A DNA stretch of 57,864 bases, taken from an uncultured Rhizobiaceae group bacterium (GTDB lineage: Bacteria; Pseudomonadota; Alphaproteobacteria; Rhizobiales; Rhizobiaceae). Below the pieces are notes generated by a model. The model ran no database searches and had not been told where the DNA came from. It worked only from the letters and a program-made list of their open reading frames with translations. Positions 43,643 through 52,439 of this stretch are shown here, piece after piece (positions within the stretch are counted from its first letter, which is position 1; every line of letters begins with the position of its first letter). The stretch covers positions 1 through 57,864 of the forward strand of contig CANMVS010000027.1 in NCBI GenBank assembly GCA_947501445.1, in the 5' to 3' direction. The position numbers and the translations under genes were made by a program.

Positions 43643-44827
43643 GTCAAAGCCAGCAGAAAGATCTTTGCAACCGAGGACGCGCGCAATCTGGCCCGCAAGC
43701 GGCTTCCCCGGCTGATTTTTGACTTTGTTGATGGCGCTGCAGGCAAAGAGGCTGCTGCGGCCCGCAATCTGTCAAGTTTTGATAAAACGCTCCTGCAGCC
43801 ACGGGTGATGGAAGACGTAAGCCAGCGCTCGCTGGCAACCCGGTTCCTGGGCAAGGATTATGATTTGCCGTTTGGTGTTGCCCCTATGGGCATGTGCAAT
43901 CTCATATGGCCCGGATCAGACAAGTTGCTGGCAGAGGCATCGCGCATCCACAATATCCCAGTGTGTCTGTCGTCGGCTGCGTCCAGTTCGCTGGAGGATA
44001 TGCGCCAATGGGCGGGAGACAATGCCTGGTTTCAGCTTTATGTGGGTCAGTCGGTTGATGCGTCTCTTGAAATGGTCGAACGGGCCAAACGGGCTGGTTA
44101 CCAGACCCTGATTCTGACGGTCGATGTCCCACAGGTATCGCGGCGTCCGCGTGATCAGAAAAATGGATTTGATGTTCCGTTTCGAATGGGGCCCAAACAG
44201 CTGTTTGATTTTGCCACGCACCCGGTCTGGTCATTGACAAGTCTTGTACATGGCGTGCCGAAGCCGCAAAATTTTCGCTCTGAAGACGGCAATGTCAAAT
44301 TTGAACGACGTGCCAGCAGAGCAGGCGCCGACTGGCAGTTTCTCGACCGGTTGCGGGAGATATGGCCGCATCATCTGATTGTAAAGGGTGTCATGTCGGC
44401 GGACGATGCGGTACGCATTCAACGCAGCGGAGCAGATGCAATCTATGTATCAAACCATGGCGGGCGGCAACTCGACAGTGCACCATCAGCCCTCAGTATG
44501 CTTCCGCTGATACGAGCGGCCGTTGGCCCCGACTTTCCGCTGATTATCGACAGTGGCATTCGCTGTGGTGAAGACGTTGTCAAGGCATTGGCATTGGGCG
44601 CTGACCTGGTGATGCTTGGCCGGCCGATACTCTATGCGCTCGGTGCGCAGGGCCGCATTGGACTGAACGCACTTATCAGATTTTTTGCCGAAGACATGAG
44701 CCTGGCAATGGCTCAGGTCGGTGTCTGCAACGTTGATGGCATTAGTAAGAACATTTTGCATGTTCCAGCTGGTGCAATTGACGAGAGACCGGGTACTTCG
44801 CTCCATATAGCAAGCAAACAGGCCTGA
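43643..44827 (+). CDS. FMN-dependent 2-hydroxyacid dehydrogenase (LldD/mandelate dehydrogenase-like), start codon unclear
   Basis: Oxidises a 2-hydroxy acid to the 2-oxo acid with FMN. The conserved N-terminus ARNLARKRLPRLIFDFVDGA and the later PFGVAPMGMCNLIWPGSDKL, TLILTVDVPQVSRRPRDQKN, the FMN/base motif IYVSNHGGRQLDSAPSALSM (catalytic His) and IIDSGIRCGEDVVKALALGA are all present. However, between the in-frame stop at 43574 and a GTG at 43805 there is no ATG, GTG or TTG in this frame. Starting at 43805 would delete about 50 conserved residues. I give an approximate 5' end. Either a non-standard codon (such as ATC at 43661) is used or the gene start is damaged. A ThDP enzyme gene follows 18 bp later. 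Confidence 0.82.
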   Translation, partial: VKASRKIFATEDARNLARKRLPRLIFDFVDGAAGKEAAAARNLSSFDKTLLQPRVMEDVSQRSLATRFLGKDYDLPFGVAPMGMCNLIWPGSDKLLAEASRIHNIPVCLSSAASSSLEDMRQWAGDNAWFQLYVGQSVDASLEMVERAKRAGYQTLILTVDVPQVSRRPRDQKNGFDVPFRMGPKQLFDFATHPVWSLTSLVHGVPKPQNFRSEDGNVKFERRASRAGADWQFLDRLREIWPHHLIVKGVMSADDAVRIQRSGADAIYVSNHGGRQLDSAPSALSMLPLIRAAVGPDFPLIIDSGIRCGEDVVKALALGADLVMLGRPILYALGAQGRIGLNALIRFFAEDMSLAMAQVGVCNVDGISKNILHVPAGAIDERPGTSLHIASKQA

Positions 44828-44845
44828 CGGTCTGAGGAGACAACA

Positions 44846-46582
44846 TTGGACATGTCAGTTGAACCGAAAATTCGCGGTGGTGCGCTGTTGGCACGCGCGC
44901 TCAAGGAAAAGGGCGTGGACCATGCGTTCACGCTGGCCGGCGGTTTTTGTAACCCGGCGCTCGAGGGTTTCATGGAATGCCAGATGCCGATCATCAACTG
45001 CCCGCATGAGCAGATTGCCGGTCATCTGGCAGATGGCCATTCACGCATAACCCGAAAGCCGTCGATCTGTCTGGTCGGACCTGAAGGTTTTACCAATGCC
45101 GTGCCAGCCATGCTGGAAGCATGGGGAGAGCGCTCGCCGGTTATTTTCATTACAGGGTCTTCCACCCTGAAACGCCAGGGTAGTGGTGGCTTCAAGGAAA
45201 TTGACGATGTTGCAATCGCCGCCCCGCTGACGAAATATTCTGTCCAGATTACCGATGGAACCCGTATCAGTGAATTTGTTGATCGGGCATGGAAGGCGGC
45301 CACGACAGGCTATCCGGGACCGGTTCATCTGAGCCTCCCGGTCGACATAATGTTTTCCTCATTTGCTGAAGATGCGGGCCTCGATGAACGGCCATTTGAT
45401 CGCACACAACAGCCAATTCCAAGGGCCTGGCCGGACCCCGCACAGCTTGAGAGCGTTTTGGAGGTTGTGCGTCATGCCCGGCGGCCCCTGATCATTGGCG
45501 GGCATGGTATTTGGTGGTCACGCAGTGAAGACAGGCTCGAAGCGGTTGGAAAAGAGCTGCGCATTCCTGTTTTCAATGTGCCATATCACCAAAAACTCCT
45601 GGGTGAAGAATGTGAAGCCTACATGGGGCTTGCTGACTTTCACCAGTATCATCCTTCCAGGGAAGCGATACATGAGGCCGATGTCATCCTCATGATTGGC
45701 GGACGTCTGGATAACCAGATGAATTTTGGCAACCCGCCGTTTTTCCTCGAAGGCACGCGGTTGATCTGCGTGAACGCAAGCCATGAGGAGCTGGATTATA
45801 ATCATGCCGCTGACATGGCCCTGCTGTCGGATCCGAGTGCCTTTCTGGATGCGTTGCTGAACGTCGGCAGGTCCTGGTCTGAATGGTTTGATCTGCAATG
45901 TAAACGCAGAGCCGAATGGGTGGCTGAGTGGATGGCGCATATTGCGGCCGAAACGGCGCAGGATGAAGCCCAGGATCGAAAAATGCATCCGCTGCAGTTG
46001 TCATTGGATGTGCAAACGCAAATGGGTGATGAAGACTGGCTGGTATTTGACGGCGGCAACACCCATTTCTGGAACGAGATTGCTGTTAATCTGGCGGGTT
46101 GGGAAGGGCGCAAACTTGGCGGCATCATGCATCCGGGTAATTATAGTCTGCTTGGTGTTGGTGTTTCATTTGCACTGGCAGCAAAAAATACCCACCCCGA
46201 CAAAAATGTTGTTCTGATTACCGGTGATGGTGCATTCCTGTCCGGCGGTCTATCCATAGAGGCCGCATTCCAGGAAAACCTGCCGATTGTCGTCGTTGTC
46301 GATAACAACAATGGACTGGACTGTATTTCGCAGCAGCAGGAACGTCTGTTCAGCAGTGGTCAGCACTATGCTACAGATTTTCGCGATATCCCGTTTCATG
46401 CAATGTTTGAAGGGCTGGGCGGCCATGGTGAGCTTGTCACAAAACGGCACGAACTTGCCCCGGCATTGAAGCGGGCGATGGCCAGTGGAAAAACCGCCTG
46501 CGTCAATGTTAAATGCCGTGGTGTGATCAGTCCAATCGTGGCTGCAACATCCGACAAACGCGACAAGGCGTCGATTGAATAA
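44846..46582 (+). CDS. Thiamine-diphosphate-dependent enzyme (2-oxoacid decarboxylase/acetolactate-synthase-like)
   Basis: A 578-residue ThDP enzyme with the three usual domains. The N-terminal domain has the cofactor-activating Glu in NCPHEQIAGHLADGHSRITR, and GPEGFTNAVPAMLEAWGERS. The middle domain has ARRPLIIGGHGIWWSR and LMIGGRLDNQMNF. The C-terminal domain has the metal-binding ITGDGAFLSGGLSIEAAFQE ending in VVVVDNN. Coming straight after a 2-hydroxyacid dehydrogenase, it could decarboxylate or carboligate the 2-oxo acid product, as benzoylformate decarboxylase does after mandelate dehydrogenase (analogy). TTG at 44846, with GAGGAG seven bases upstream, is the likely start; an ATG follows two codons later. 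Its stop overlaps the next start by one base. Confidence 0.88.
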   Translation: MDMSVEPKIRGGALLARALKEKGVDHAFTLAGGFCNPALEGFMECQMPIINCPHEQIAGHLADGHSRITRKPSICLVGPEGFTNAVPAMLEAWGERSPVIFITGSSTLKRQGSGGFKEIDDVAIAAPLTKYSVQITDGTRISEFVDRAWKAATTGYPGPVHLSLPVDIMFSSFAEDAGLDERPFDRTQQPIPRAWPDPAQLESVLEVVRHARRPLIIGGHGIWWSRSEDRLEAVGKELRIPVFNVPYHQKLLGEECEAYMGLADFHQYHPSREAIHEADVILMIGGRLDNQMNFGNPPFFLEGTRLICVNASHEELDYNHAADMALLSDPSAFLDALLNVGRSWSEWFDLQCKRRAEWVAEWMAHIAAETAQDEAQDRKMHPLQLSLDVQTQMGDEDWLVFDGGNTHFWNEIAVNLAGWEGRKLGGIMHPGNYSLLGVGVSFALAAKNTHPDKNVVLITGDGAFLSGGLSIEAAFQENLPIVVVVDNNNGLDCISQQQERLFSSGQHYATDFRDIPFHAMFEGLGGHGELVTKRHELAPALKRAMASGKTACVNVKCRGVISPIVAATSDKRDKASIE

Positions 46583-46938
46583 TGGTAAAGCTCTCATCGC
46601 ATTTGCTTGACAGCACCAATGGCACCCATGCCAGCGGCATCGCCGTATCACTTGCCCACCTGAAGGCTGATGGGGCGCGAACAATTGTGTTTGAGGCGCA
46701 AACGGATGCGGGTGGTCGCCTGGTGCGGGACATCGATCTGGACGGATTTGATCCCGGCGACGTTTTCGAACTCGTATTTGAGACCGGACCCTATTGGGAC
46801 GCTCACAACATCAATCGCGATCAGGCGCAGATTATCAGCCAGATCGTTCACCGGCTGACCATGGCAGACCATGATGGGTTCTATCATCTGCCGATCATCA
46901 TATCACCCAATGGATATTCATGCTGGTGGTCGGGTTAA
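46582..46938 (+). CDS. Transthyretin/5-hydroxyisourate hydrolase-like protein with altered C-terminus
   Basis: A 118-residue protein of the HIUase/transthyretin family. The first signature KLSSHLLDSTNGTHASGIAV carries the catalytic His, and FEAQTDAGGRLVRDID the catalytic Arg. FETGPYWDAHNI and FYHLPIIISPNGYS (second His) follow the family too. The enzyme's terminal tetrapeptide Tyr-Arg-Gly-Ser, part of the active site, is replaced by WWSG. True HIUases act in uric-acid breakdown, but no other purine gene is nearby. It overlaps the ThDP gene by one base, so it is made together with it. A different hydrolytic substrate, or a binding role, is likely (inference). Confidence 0.85.
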   Translation: MVKLSSHLLDSTNGTHASGIAVSLAHLKADGARTIVFEAQTDAGGRLVRDIDLDGFDPGDVFELVFETGPYWDAHNINRDQAQIISQIVHRLTMADHDGFYHLPIIISPNGYSCWWSG

Positions 46939-47184
46939 CGCGCCAGATTGGCGTGATCCCTGTCCGGTGTTCTGAAACACCCTCGGCGCACCTATAGGGT
47001 TTTCAAATAAGTCAGATAATAATTGCTCATTGTTGGGCGCATGGCAGGTGAATAGGTTTGTTACTGATCGATAAAATCCGGGCGGCATAAGCCGCTTTGC
47101 AAGGTCAGGCGGTGATCGGGAGTTAGCCGTCCAACACAGCCAATTCCTCATCAGTGAGAATTGACGGGGTAAAGGGAGGAATGA

Positions 47185-48225
47185 ATGAAGAATTCATCCA
47201 TACGAACAATAAAGCGTAACGTGGTGGGGAAGATGTTCGCCAGCCTGCTTGTTGGCGGCCTGATGACCATCCAGGCATTGCCCAGCTCGGCTGAGGAAAT
47301 TGTAGCGCGCATGTCTGTGCATTGGGGGCCAACCCATCACAGTGCCATCCACGCGCAAATGTTTGTTGACGAGGTCAATAAACGGGCAGAAGGCCGGCTG
47401 CGGATAGATTTTTTCCCGTCGGGTCAGCTTTTCGGCATACGGGAACAGCTTGGCGCCCTGACGTCCGGCGCTATTGAAATCGGCGGGATCGTGCCGATTG
47501 TCAGCTTCCCGCCGGTCAACAAGAACTATAATGTTGCAGCCTATCCGGGCCTGTTTAACTCCTATGAGCAGCAGCGTGATTTTTTCCTGAATACAAAAGC
47601 CGGACAGGAAATCTGGAACGATATCACGAAAAAATCCGATACGACCCTGCTGATGTTTGATCCGGTTGGTCCGGTGATGACATTCAGTGCGGCGCGGGCG
47701 CTGGACAGCGTCGCGGCGATGGAAGGGTTGAAAGCGCGTGCTTTGATCCGCAGCGAGCGGCCCCTGTGGGAAGCTTTTGGCGCCAATACGGTGTCCCTGC
47801 CCACGCGTGAGGTCTATACGGCGCTTCAAACCGGCATGGTCGACACGATCAACAGTCCACCAGGCAGTATCCGATCCTATAGCTGGTGGGAATATCTGCA
47901 GTTTGGGCAATTGCCGTATCAATATTTCTCGGACGCTTATCTGATGGCCAATTCGCAATGGTTTGATGGTTTGCCTGAAGATCTGCAGCAACTACTATTG
48001 GAGGTTGGCCGTGAGGTTGGCATGATTTCAACGGCGACAATCCTGAAAACCGGCGAGGATACGCTTGCTCAGTTCAAGGAACGTGGCGGGGTGGTGACAG
48101 TGCTCGAAGGCGACACAAAAGCACAGTTTGATGCGCTCATTGCCGAAGAGGTTCTGCCTGCCATGGCTGAACTGATTGACCCGCCGGTGCTGGAAGCAGC
48201 GCAGGCCTATGTAGCGCAACAGTAA
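47185..48225 (+). CDS. TRAP transporter substrate-binding protein (DctP family)
   Basis: Periplasmic receptor for a TRAP carboxylate transporter, 346 residues. A signal peptide spans residues 1-36 (cleavage near SSA-EE). The body has MSVHWGPTHHSAIHAQMFVD, EGRLRIDFFPSGQLFGIREQ, LGALTSGAIEIGG and the conserved ligand-binding REVYTALQTGMVDTINSPPG. The conserved Arg that binds the substrate carboxylate is expected in the segment GLKARALIRSERPLWEAFGA. GGGAGG precedes the ATG. The 246 bp before it have no gene. A strong hairpin separates it from the small permease gene. Confidence 0.93.
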   Translation: MKNSSIRTIKRNVVGKMFASLLVGGLMTIQALPSSAEEIVARMSVHWGPTHHSAIHAQMFVDEVNKRAEGRLRIDFFPSGQLFGIREQLGALTSGAIEIGGIVPIVSFPPVNKNYNVAAYPGLFNSYEQQRDFFLNTKAGQEIWNDITKKSDTTLLMFDPVGPVMTFSAARALDSVAAMEGLKARALIRSERPLWEAFGANTVSLPTREVYTALQTGMVDTINSPPGSIRSYSWWEYLQFGQLPYQYFSDAYLMANSQWFDGLPEDLQQLLLEVGREVGMISTATILKTGEDTLAQFKERGGVVTVLEGDTKAQFDALIAEEVLPAMAELIDPPVLEAAQAYVAQQ

Positions 48226-48240
48226 AATCGTTGTCTGAAT

Positions 48241-48270
48241 ATGGCGGTTGCCTTTCGGGGCAACCGCCAT
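48241..48270 (+). terminator. Intercistronic hairpin between TRAP receptor and permease genes
   Basis: A perfect 12-bp stem, ATGGCGGTTGCC / GGCAACCGCCAT, with a 6-nt loop starts 15 bp after the DctP-like stop and is followed by AATTTTAAAA. It probably limits read-through or protects the receptor mRNA 3' end. The T-run is weak, so it may be a stabiliser rather than a full terminator. Confidence 0.65.
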
Positions 48271-48310
48271 AATTTTAAAATCCTCAAAGCACAGAACCAG
48301 GATTGCGCCA

Positions 48311-48844
48311 ATGTCAGCCGCCCTTTCCGTCCTGCGTGCCTTCAACAATGTGCTCGCACGCATGGCCACAATAATAGCAATGTTGATCGTTGCGATTATG
48401 GTTGCTGCCCTGACGGCGAGCGCTGTAACGCGCTTTGTTTCGGGCACCGGCTATGACTGGCTCATCGAGCTTCCTCCAGCGCTTGTACCCTGGCTGGTGT
48501 TTCCGCTGCTTGGCCCGCTTTTGCGGAACGGCGAACACATTCAGGTTGATTTATTGCCGACATTTCTGCGACCGCGCCCGGCGCTCTATCTGTCCCTCTT
48601 CACCTATAGCGTTATGCTGGTCGGGGCCGTTATTTTCATGCTTGCCGGCGAAGAGGCGGTGGCACTGTTCAGAAGACTTGGGCAGATCATGGAACTGGAG
48701 TTCGAAATTCCGATCTGGTGGATGTATCTGGCATTTCCGGTTGGATTTGGAATGCTCGCACTTTTTGCCGTTGAAATGATACTGACAACATTGCAGGCCC
48801 TGCTTTCAGGCTCGCAATCTGATGACGAGCGTCAATCAGCATGA
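48311..48844 (+). CDS. TRAP transporter small permease (DctQ family)
   Basis: A 177-residue membrane protein with four helices in the DctQ pattern. NVLARMATIIAMLIVAIMVA is helix 1, LPPALVPWLVFPLLGPLLRN helix 2 with the typical NGEHIQVDLLPTFL after it, and PIWWMYLAFPVGFGMLALFA the last helix. It starts at the ATG at 48311; the frame upstream overlaps the hairpin and lacks family features. The stop overlaps the large permease gene by 4 bp. Confidence 0.92.
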   Translation: MSAALSVLRAFNNVLARMATIIAMLIVAIMVAALTASAVTRFVSGTGYDWLIELPPALVPWLVFPLLGPLLRNGEHIQVDLLPTFLRPRPALYLSLFTYSVMLVGAVIFMLAGEEAVALFRRLGQIMELEFEIPIWWMYLAFPVGFGMLALFAVEMILTTLQALLSGSQSDDERQSA

Positions 48845-50109
48845 ATATTCTGGCCATAGTCTTATCCATATTTCTGCTGGTGTTATCACTGCCAATCTTT
48901 ATGGTTTTCGGCCTGGGCAGCTCGGTAACAGCGATCTGGGGAATGAACCTGCCCTGGTCAACGCTCATCCAGGTCGCCTTTGGCTCGATGACCAAACATG
49001 TGCTGATCGCCGTTCCGCTTTTCATCTTTACCGGCATGGTGATGTTGCGTGGCGGTGCCGCCCACCGTCTGGTTGCATTCGCCACGGCTTTGGTTGGGCA
49101 CTGGCCTGGCGGGCTTGGCATTGCGATGGTTCTGGCGATGGGATTTTTTGCCGCGTTTTGCGGATCAATTCTTGCTGCGATCACGGCTGTTGGTACAATC
49201 ATGATGCCGAAGATGGTGGAGCAGGGCTATCCAAAGCCATTTGTCATCGTGCTTGCAGCATCGGCTGCGTTTCTGGAATCTCTTATACCGCCCTCCAACG
49301 CTGCAATCCTTTTCAGTGCATTGACCGATGTGCCGGTTTCGCGCACCTTTGCCGCCGGGTTTATTCCCGGATTGGTGCTGCTGGTCTTATTGACCGCAGT
49401 GGTGAGTTGGCGCTGCCGTGACCTGCGCAGCCCCGTCAAGGCAACCCCGACGCAAAAATTGACGGCGCTCTGGGTATCGCTGCCCGGTCTGTTCACACCT
49501 GTTATCATCCTGGGTGGCATTTACGCTGGCCTTTTGACCCCTTCGGAATCCGCAGCCGTGGCCGGCGTATGGGCGATGCTGATCGGCTTCTTCATTTACA
49601 GGGAACTCACCTTGAAAGGGGTGATGGATTGTTTGCGGCAGACAGCGATGATTACCGCTGTGATATTTGCAATCATTGCCATGGCCACATTTCTCAGTGT
49701 TGTTCTCACCTACTCGCAGGCACCGCAAAGAATAATCAGTTTCTTCACCGAAATGGGCGGCACACCGATGATGTTCTGGTTCGCGGTGGCGATCATCTGC
49801 CTGATCCTCGGCACATTTGTGGAAATCGTTCCGGTTTTCTATCTGACCGTGCCGATCTTTGCCGCACTTGCGCTGTCCCTCAATCTCGACATTCTGCATC
49901 TCTATATCGTCTTTGTTGCCTTCGCCGGAATTGGAATGATCACGCCGCCTGTCTGCGTCGGGGTCTATACGGCTGCCAGCGTGGCAAAAGAGAGCCCGGA
50001 AAAAGCATTTCGGGAGGTGCCGCTCTTTGTCGGGGTTGGTATTGTCTTTGGCCTGTTGATGATTTTCTTCCCGGCGGCGGCCACCTGGCTTCCGTCTGTC
50101 CTGCAATAG
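48841..50109 (+). CDS. TRAP transporter large permease (DctM family)
   Basis: The 422-residue ion-coupled transport subunit with about 12 helices. DctM features include VPLFIFTGMVMLRGGAAHRL, GFFAAFCGSILAAITAVGTI, IPPSNAAILFSALTDVPVSR, LLTPSESAAVAGVWAMLIGF and the C-terminal FAGIGMITPPVCVGVYTAAS. The two halves with PP-S/P motifs match the inverted-repeat fold of the family. It is translationally coupled to the small subunit. The molybdopterin enzyme gene begins 9 bp after its stop, so transport and reduction are probably co-expressed. Confidence 0.95.
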   Translation: MNILAIVLSIFLLVLSLPIFMVFGLGSSVTAIWGMNLPWSTLIQVAFGSMTKHVLIAVPLFIFTGMVMLRGGAAHRLVAFATALVGHWPGGLGIAMVLAMGFFAAFCGSILAAITAVGTIMMPKMVEQGYPKPFVIVLAASAAFLESLIPPSNAAILFSALTDVPVSRTFAAGFIPGLVLLVLLTAVVSWRCRDLRSPVKATPTQKLTALWVSLPGLFTPVIILGGIYAGLLTPSESAAVAGVWAMLIGFFIYRELTLKGVMDCLRQTAMITAVIFAIIAMATFLSVVLTYSQAPQRIISFFTEMGGTPMMFWFAVAIICLILGTFVEIVPVFYLTVPIFAALALSLNLDILHLYIVFVAFAGIGMITPPVCVGVYTAASVAKESPEKAFREVPLFVGVGIVFGLLMIFFPAAATWLPSVLQ

Positions 50110-50118
50110 GATCCGCCC

Positions 50119-52431
50119 GTGTCTCATGATCAATTGCCACTGACCAGCACCCACTGGGGGACGTACCATGTCGAGGTGACGGATGGTAAACTTGAGGCGC
50201 TTCATGCCTTCGGCGAAGATCCGGACCCGTCACCAATCGGCCATGGGCTTGTCGATGTGCTGGATGGGCCGACACGCATCAGACAACCCATGATCCGCAA
50301 GAGCTGGCTGGATCATGGTCCCGGCGCCTGTCCGCATTTGCGTGGCAAGGACCCATTTGTCCCGGTCGATTGGGGCCGCGCCGAGGGTCTGGTTGCACAG
50401 GAACTTGAGCGGGTGCGCACAGCTCATGGCAACAGTGCTATTTACGGTGGTTCCTATGGCTGGGCATCGGCCGGCCGTTTCCATCATGCGCAAAGCCAGG
50501 TGCACCGGTTTTTAAATTGCATTGGTGGCTATACCAGATCGCTCAATACCTACAGCTTTGCTGCTGCCGAAGTTGCGGTGCCGCATATTCTGGGCGGATT
50601 CAGAGAATTCGTGAATTCGGTCACCAGCTGGAGTTCCATCATAGGAAACACAGAACTGTTTGTGGCATTTGGCGGAATACCGACAAAAAACGGTCAGATA
50701 GAAAATGGCGGTGTTGGCCAGCATGGCCAGTTTTCCTCGGTTGTATTAGCCGCTGAATCAGGGACATCTTTTGTCAATATAAGCCCAAACCGGTCGTCGT
50801 TGCCCTGCGAGGCCAATGCCGAATGGCTGGCTCCGCGACCCTGCAGCGATGTGGCGGTTCTGTTGGGGATTGCCCATGTCCTTGTCGATGAGGGGCTGGC
50901 GGACCACGCATTCCTGGATCGCTATACGGTTGGTTTTGACGCGGTCTCTGACTATTTGAAGGGCCACAAGGACGGTATTGTCAAATCTGCGCGGTGGGCT
51001 GCCGGTATCAGCGGACTTTCCGAGGACGACATTCGCACGCTGGCGATCAGGATGGCCAGCGCACGCACGATGATTTCAGTCAGTTGGTCTTTGACCAGAC
51101 AGCAATATGGAGAACAGCCCTATTGGGCTGCGATCACTGTTGCTGCCATGCTCGGTCAGATTGGTCAGCCCGGCGGCGGTATCGGATTTGGCTATAGCGC
51201 GACCAACGGAATTGGTGCCCAATACCAACGGTTGAACTATGCATCCTTGCCGCAAGGTGAAAATGCGGTATCCGATTTCATTCCGGTCGCCCGGATAGCG
51301 GATATGTTGATGAACCCCAATGGCATGTTTGATTACAACGGCGGCAAACATATCTATCCCGACATCAGGCTGATTTACTGGGCGGGTGGCAATCCCTTCC
51401 ACCATCATCAGGACCTTGGCCGTTTGCTACAGGCCTGGCGTAAACCCGATACGATCATTGCCCATGAGTGGTGTTGGACTGCAACGGCCAGACATTGTGA
51501 TATTGTTCTTCCCTGTACCACGCATGTCGAACGCAATGACATCGCGCTTTCCCCACGCAATGCCTATGTCGTCGCCATGCAAAAGGCTGTTGAGCCAGTG
51601 GGATTGGCCCGCAATGACTATGCGATTTTTACCGGTATTGCCCGGGCGATGGGCGTTGAGAAGGCGTTTACACAAGGCCGCTCGGAAGAGGACTGGTTGC
51701 AGTGGATATTTGATGGTTCCAGACACAATCTGGCGCAGAGCGGGCTTGCGATACCGCCCCTTGATACGTTGCGCGAACGCGGTTGGTTCAAGATTGCAAT
51801 GGAGGATCGGCCGACCATCATGATGGAGGCTTTCATCAAGGACCCGGATGCAGCGCCACTTGCCACGCCATCGGGCAAAATTGAGCTATATTCAGACACT
51901 GTCGCCGGATTTGAATATTCGGACTGCCCGGGTCACGCGGTCTGGCTGGAACCGGAAGAATGGCTGGGTGCAAAAAACGTCGGCAGCCAGCTGCATCTGA
52001 TCTGCGTGCAACCGGCAAACAAGCTGCACTCGCAACTGGATCATGGTGCCCACAGCCAGAAGGACAAGGTTGCTGGCCGCGAAAAAATCAGACTTTCTCC
52101 GGCTGATGCGCACAAACGCGGCATTGTGCAGGGTGCGCATGTTCGGGTGTTTAACGCCCGTGGAAGCTGTCTGGCTATTGCAGACATTGATACCGCGCTA
52201 CGGGCGGATGTTGTGGAGATGAATACGGGTGCATGGTTTGATCCGGCACTGCTGGATGATGAGCGCCCAATGTGCAAGGCGGGCAACCCGAATGTGCTGA
52301 CCCCGGACAAGGGCACATCGGCGATGGCCCAGGGCCCGGCCGCTCACACCTGTCTGGTTGATGTGGAACTGATGCCGGATGAGCCCGAAACTGCAACAGC
52401 CTACGAGCCGCCGAAATTGTACGCCGATTAA
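50119..52431 (+). CDS. Molybdopterin oxidoreductase, DMSO-reductase family (BisC/biotin sulfoxide reductase-like)
   Basis: A 770-residue molybdenum bis-MGD enzyme, family type III. The N-terminal domain lacks an iron-sulfur cluster motif and starts RIRQPMIRKSWLDHGPGACP. The Mo-ligand segment is YGGSYGWASAGRFHHAQSQV, where Ser is the expected protein ligand. Cofactor-binding segments include GAQYQRLNYASLPQGENAVS, YWAGGNPFHHHQDLGRLLQA and AHEWCWTATARHCDIVLPCT. The C-terminal domain has LSPADAHKRGIVQGAHVRVF. There is no Tat signal, so it is cytosolic like BisC. Probably an S- or N-oxide reductase; substrate is likely imported by the adjacent TRAP system (inference). The start is a GTG. Confidence 0.92.
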   Translation: MSHDQLPLTSTHWGTYHVEVTDGKLEALHAFGEDPDPSPIGHGLVDVLDGPTRIRQPMIRKSWLDHGPGACPHLRGKDPFVPVDWGRAEGLVAQELERVRTAHGNSAIYGGSYGWASAGRFHHAQSQVHRFLNCIGGYTRSLNTYSFAAAEVAVPHILGGFREFVNSVTSWSSIIGNTELFVAFGGIPTKNGQIENGGVGQHGQFSSVVLAAESGTSFVNISPNRSSLPCEANAEWLAPRPCSDVAVLLGIAHVLVDEGLADHAFLDRYTVGFDAVSDYLKGHKDGIVKSARWAAGISGLSEDDIRTLAIRMASARTMISVSWSLTRQQYGEQPYWAAITVAAMLGQIGQPGGGIGFGYSATNGIGAQYQRLNYASLPQGENAVSDFIPVARIADMLMNPNGMFDYNGGKHIYPDIRLIYWAGGNPFHHHQDLGRLLQAWRKPDTIIAHEWCWTATARHCDIVLPCTTHVERNDIALSPRNAYVVAMQKAVEPVGLARNDYAIFTGIARAMGVEKAFTQGRSEEDWLQWIFDGSRHNLAQSGLAIPPLDTLRERGWFKIAMEDRPTIMMEAFIKDPDAAPLATPSGKIELYSDTVAGFEYSDCPGHAVWLEPEEWLGAKNVGSQLHLICVQPANKLHSQLDHGAHSQKDKVAGREKIRLSPADAHKRGIVQGAHVRVFNARGSCLAIADIDTALRADVVEMNTGAWFDPALLDDERPMCKAGNPNVLTPDKGTSAMAQGPAAHTCLVDVELMPDEPETATAYEPPKLYAD

Positions 52432-52439
52432 TCCAGGGT

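Noticed and set aside
46955-46985. Hairpin GGTGTT/AACACC after the HIUase-like gene as terminator
   Set aside because: The stem is only 6 bp and no T-tract follows.
49387-50205. Leftward 272-codon frame over the TRAP large permease
   Set aside because: It is antisense to a complete DctM gene and His/Arg/Glu-rich, as expected for a shadow of hydrophobic codons.
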